Below, one piece after another: positions 61,860 to 64,000 of a stretch of DNA of 64,000 nucleotides. The stretch is from JAJEFO01 sp009843725 (GTDB taxonomy: Bacteria; Pseudomonadota; Alphaproteobacteria; Rhodobacterales; Rhodobacteraceae), in assembly GCA_965243215.1 (NCBI GenBank), contig CBDEUJ010000004.1, positions 744,001 through 808,000 on the forward strand, written 5' to 3'. Within the stretch, counting starts at the first letter, position 1. Each line of letters begins with the position of its first letter. A program made the translations under genes and the position numbers. The notes beneath the pieces are model-generated. The model had not been told where the DNA came from, did no database searches, and worked only from the letters and a program-made list of their open reading frames with translations.

Positions 61860-63038
61860 TCAGTTCAAGAGGACCGGAAGGCAGGTGGGGCCATGAAATC
61901 CGAAGCCCCGCCAGATCACCGCGCCAGGGTCGGGCAACGTCATGTTCGGAAACCGGTCGAACAGGACGGGCAGCATGATCTGTCCTATCGCGCGGCGGGC
62001 GACATGCGCCCCCAGGCAGAAATGCGGCCCGTTGCCAAAGGACTGGTGCGGATTCCTGTCGCGGTCGACGATGAACGCCTCGCCGTCGTCGAAGACGTCC
62101 TCGTCTCGGTTGGCGCTGGCCTGAATGGTCATGACCGTATCCCCCTTCGGGATCAGGCAGCCTCGAATCTCCGTGTCCTCCGTGACAAGACGCGACGACA
62201 CCGAAATCGGCGCAACCCAGCGAATGCCCTCTTCGAAAGCCCTTTCCCAGTCGGCATTGCGTTTCACTTCTGCCAGTTGACCCGGATTGGCCAGCAGTCC
62301 GTAGAGGGTCGTGTTCAAGGCGTCGCGCGGCTCGTTGATGCCGCCGCCGATGGCGATCTTGATGTTGGCATGGATCTGGGTTTCGGGGATCGGGTCATCA
62401 GCGTTCAGCATCACCGAAAACGCCGAACTGTTCGGTTCCGCCCTGTGCCTGTGATGCAGACGGTCGAAGAGCGCGTGCATCTCCTCGTTGGCGCGGTCGA
62501 CACGCTCGAAGGGTTCGTCCCGCCACCCGAAATTCCCCGCCCCGTCGATCAGCGCCTGCGACCAGCGTTGCATCTCCTCGTCCGTGGCTTCCTCAAGCCC
62601 CAGCAGAATAGCCAGGCCCCGCGCCGCATAGGGCCCGGAGAGCGCCGGAAAGAGGTCAACGACTTCGCCCCGAGGCAGTCGGGCGACATAGTCTTCGGCA
62701 ATCCTGCGATACTGCGGCATCCATTCGTCCCGCATCACCTTGGGGGCAAAGGCGGGTGCCATGGCCATGCGCTCGCGCAGATGCGCTTCGCCGTCCTTGC
62801 GCATGAGCGTGTGCGCCCAGAAGGCGCGCTTCATCGGCGTGTTCGGATCGTCTGAACTGAACAGCTTCGGGAGGTCCTTGACGTATTTTGTGTCGGCGGC
62901 CTTCGTCAAGAACGTCCGGCCCGCCGCCTTGACCCGCAGCACCGGCGCCTCGCGGCGCAACCGTCGGTAGATCGGGAACGGGTCGCGGCTGAGCTGGTCA
63001 AGCGTGATCGCTTCGTCAAGCGGCGCAAGGTCGGTCAT
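61860..63038 (-). CDS. Cytochrome P450
   Basis: A 392-residue soluble bacterial P450. The haem-binding FGNGPHFCLGAHVAR has the Cys ligand near residue 341, and ExxR lies in FEEGIRWVAP. The I-helix reads GGGINEPRDALNTT, so the usual acid-Thr pair of (A/G)Gx(D/E)T is replaced. The N-terminus (MTDLAPLDEAITLDQL) begins at ATG 63038; an open frame upstream to 63524 is not P450-like. Redox partners are not adjacent. The substrate is unknown, and the unusual I-helix suggests altered oxygen activation or a special substrate. Confidence 0.92.
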   Translation of the reverse strand: MTDLAPLDEAITLDQLSRDPFPIYRRLRREAPVLRVKAAGRTFLTKAADTKYVKDLPKLFSSDDPNTPMKRAFWAHTLMRKDGEAHLRERMAMAPAFAPKVMRDEWMPQYRRIAEDYVARLPRGEVVDLFPALSGPYAARGLAILLGLEEATDEEMQRWSQALIDGAGNFGWRDEPFERVDRANEEMHALFDRLHHRHRAEPNSSAFSVMLNADDPIPETQIHANIKIAIGGGINEPRDALNTTLYGLLANPGQLAEVKRNADWERAFEEGIRWVAPISVSSRLVTEDTEIRGCLIPKGDTVMTIQASANRDEDVFDDGEAFIVDRDRNPHQSFGNGPHFCLGAHVARRAIGQIMLPVLFDRFPNMTLPDPGAVIWRGFGFHGPTCLPVLLN

Positions 63039-63159
63039 TCCCGTCTCCCGTAGCTCCTTCGATTCCTGCACATCGGATGAATATCTCCGGAAGGCAGTTC
63101 GACGGCCAGTCCGACATGTCATGGCAGACATTAGGCTTATGCTGCGTGGCGGCCAACCC

Positions 63160-63420
63160 CTACTCCGTCCATGGCAATGACGGGTGGAAAAGAGCAACGG
63201 GCAAGTCAAGAAAGTCCGCCACCACGTCTTCCAAGTGCATCGGGCCGGAACACTTGAGCGAATTCTGCATTCTTCCCAGCATGCCGGAGCGGAACTCCGT
63301 CGGCCTTGTACGGGTCGGTGTGATGAAGCCCGATATGCGACGGGGACCAAAGACGTAACGCCCATCGGGAGCATGAACCACGGAACCTGCCATGGGCTGG
63401 CAGACACAATTGAAACCTTT
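63160..63420 (-). pseudogene. Unrecognised protein-like fragment upstream of the P450 gene
   Basis: One minus frame reads VVHAPDGRYVFGPRRISGFI, then GMLGRMQNSLKCSGPMHLED and VVADFLDLPVALFHPSLPW, which has the composition of a real protein C-terminus, but no family comes to mind and the N-terminal part looks random. It could be a truncated gene. The rest of 63039-63655 holds nothing recognised. Confidence 0.3.
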
Positions 63421-63655
63421 GCTCGTCGGGGAATGCGGTGCGGAAGGAATTGCAAGTTCAGGAACTCTTCTTCCGAATTCACTCGTTGTCTCCGCAAGCC
63501 CGGCATTCCGGCAAGCGGTGCCACGCACTTGTGCTTGAATTTTGCGCTGACAGGGCTAGGTAACTGGCAAGGGAGTTGGTGACGCCCTCACCCCAAGGCT
63601 CGAACGAGGACCGACCGCGTGGCCATCGTCGGCACGCATGGCCAAGGATCACACC

Positions 63656-64000
63656 ATGACAGCAACACGCAAGCGCGCATCAGATTTTGACCAACGGATC
63701 CTCGAAATCTTTGATGGATACGTCCACGGCACGCTGTCGAAGCGTGAATTCATCTCTCAAGCCGGAAAGTACGCCGCTGCCGGTGTCACCGGCTCAATGA
63801 TCCTTGAACAGCTTCAGCCGAACTACGCCTGGGCGCAGGAGGTCGCGCCCGACGATCCTGGCATCGAAACCTCCGTTGTCGAATACCCGAGTCCGGAAGG
63901 CCACGGGACGATCAGGGCATTGATGGCAAAACCGTCCGGTGCCGTTGGCCCCCTGCCCGCAGTACTTGTCGTGCAGGAGAACCGCGGGCTCAACCCCTAC
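63656..64000 (+). CDS. Dienelactone hydrolase-family protein (N-terminus, runs off window)
   Basis: 115 residues are visible: a basic N-terminus with RASDFDQRILEIFDGYVHGT, then LSKREFISQAGKYAAAGVTG, a Tat/secretion-like or helical lead as in YghX-type proteins. The start of an alpha/beta-hydrolase core follows (VVEYPSPEGHGTIRALMAKP and PLPAVLVVQENRGLNPY). VVQENRGL is the first hallmark of dienelactone hydrolases. AAGGA precedes ATG 63656; an in-frame ATG at 63638 is an alternative. The catalytic Cys/Asp/His lie beyond the edge. Confidence 0.85.
   Translation, partial: MTATRKRASDFDQRILEIFDGYVHGTLSKREFISQAGKYAAAGVTGSMILEQLQPNYAWAQEVAPDDPGIETSVVEYPSPEGHGTIRALMAKPSGAVGPLPAVLVVQENRGLNPY

Noticed and set aside
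63039..63524. N-terminal extension of the P450
   Set aside because: P450s start near the proline-rich region after ATG 63038; the extension is Arg/Ser-rich shadow sequence.
1..64000. CRISPR arrays
   Set aside because: No regularly spaced direct repeats were seen anywhere. The repeats in 42-55 kb are gene duplications, and the hairpins at 9.5 and 11.1 kb are element ends.

Overview
The window looks like a chromosomal segment of a high-GC alphaproteobacterium, most likely a marine-type member of the Rhodobacterales. The grounds are gene content and neighbourhoods typical of that order: DUF2852 - RDD protein - bpt - ilvB - ilvH, and tRNA-Pro - DUF192 - double cold-shock protein - pdxH - fabI - gpt. 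Catabolism of amines, carnitine and one-carbon units and a TRAP transporter fit this. The assignment rests on recognition of families and gene order; no search was run.

Layout. (1) 1-2.5 kb: a minus-strand acyl-CoA dehydrogenase / SDR / DUF993 operon behind an inverted-repeat operator. (2) 2.5-4.8 kb: an IS200/IS605-type end relic, an AbiEii-like nucleotidyltransferase with a small partner, and a gene-poor stretch. (3) 4.8-9.45 kb: a sterol-desaturase-like hydroxylase, uronate dehydrogenase, and a carnitine 3-dehydrogenase/thioesterase fusion with an SGNH hydrolase. (4) 9.45-11.15 kb: an IscB element with matching hairpins at both ends and a probable omega-RNA, placed directly against a small conserved gene. 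(5) 11.3-12.6 kb: a YbaK-family deacylase and a DUF2147 protein. (6) 13.0-19.9 kb: a six-gene minus-strand operon (DapA-like lyase, aldehyde dehydrogenase, FAD oxidoreductase, two SDRs, non-pyrrolysine MttB-family methyltransferase), probably for a methylated or hydroxylated amine. (7) 20.2-26.7 kb: DUF2852, RDD, bpt, ilvB and ilvH behind a leader-peptide attenuator, a TnpB relic, and ald.

(8) 26.9-33.1 kb: a serine-cycle island. Malyl-CoA lyase and a LuxR-type response regulator face a class V aminotransferase, mtkA, mtkB and a hydroxypyruvate/glyoxylate reductase. Together they would interconvert glyoxylate/glycine, hydroxypyruvate/glycerate and malate/malyl-CoA. A decayed tnpB follows. (9) 34.4-42.2 kb: nrdJ with NrdR-box-like palindromes, tRNA-Pro(TGG), DUF192, double cold-shock protein, pdxH, fabI and gpt.

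(10) 42.3-54.3 kb: the most unusual region. An intact AAA ATPase/TOPRIM pair, an intact SWIM-SNF2 helicase, a second SNF2 helicase with a separate SWIM protein, and decayed copies of the AAA, TOPRIM and SWIM-SNF2 genes are interleaved. The collinear relics imply that a helicase-AAA-TOPRIM cassette was duplicated in tandem. One copy kept only the helicase and the other kept only AAA-TOPRIM, with the second SNF2/SWIM pair lying inside the broken copy. I infer a defence or genome-maintenance function. (11) 54.6-64 kb: an Asp/Glu racemase-family protein, a D-amino-acid-dehydrogenase-like flavoprotein, a TRAP transporter, an aldo/keto reductase, a cytochrome P450 with an atypical I-helix, and the start of a dienelactone-hydrolase-family gene.
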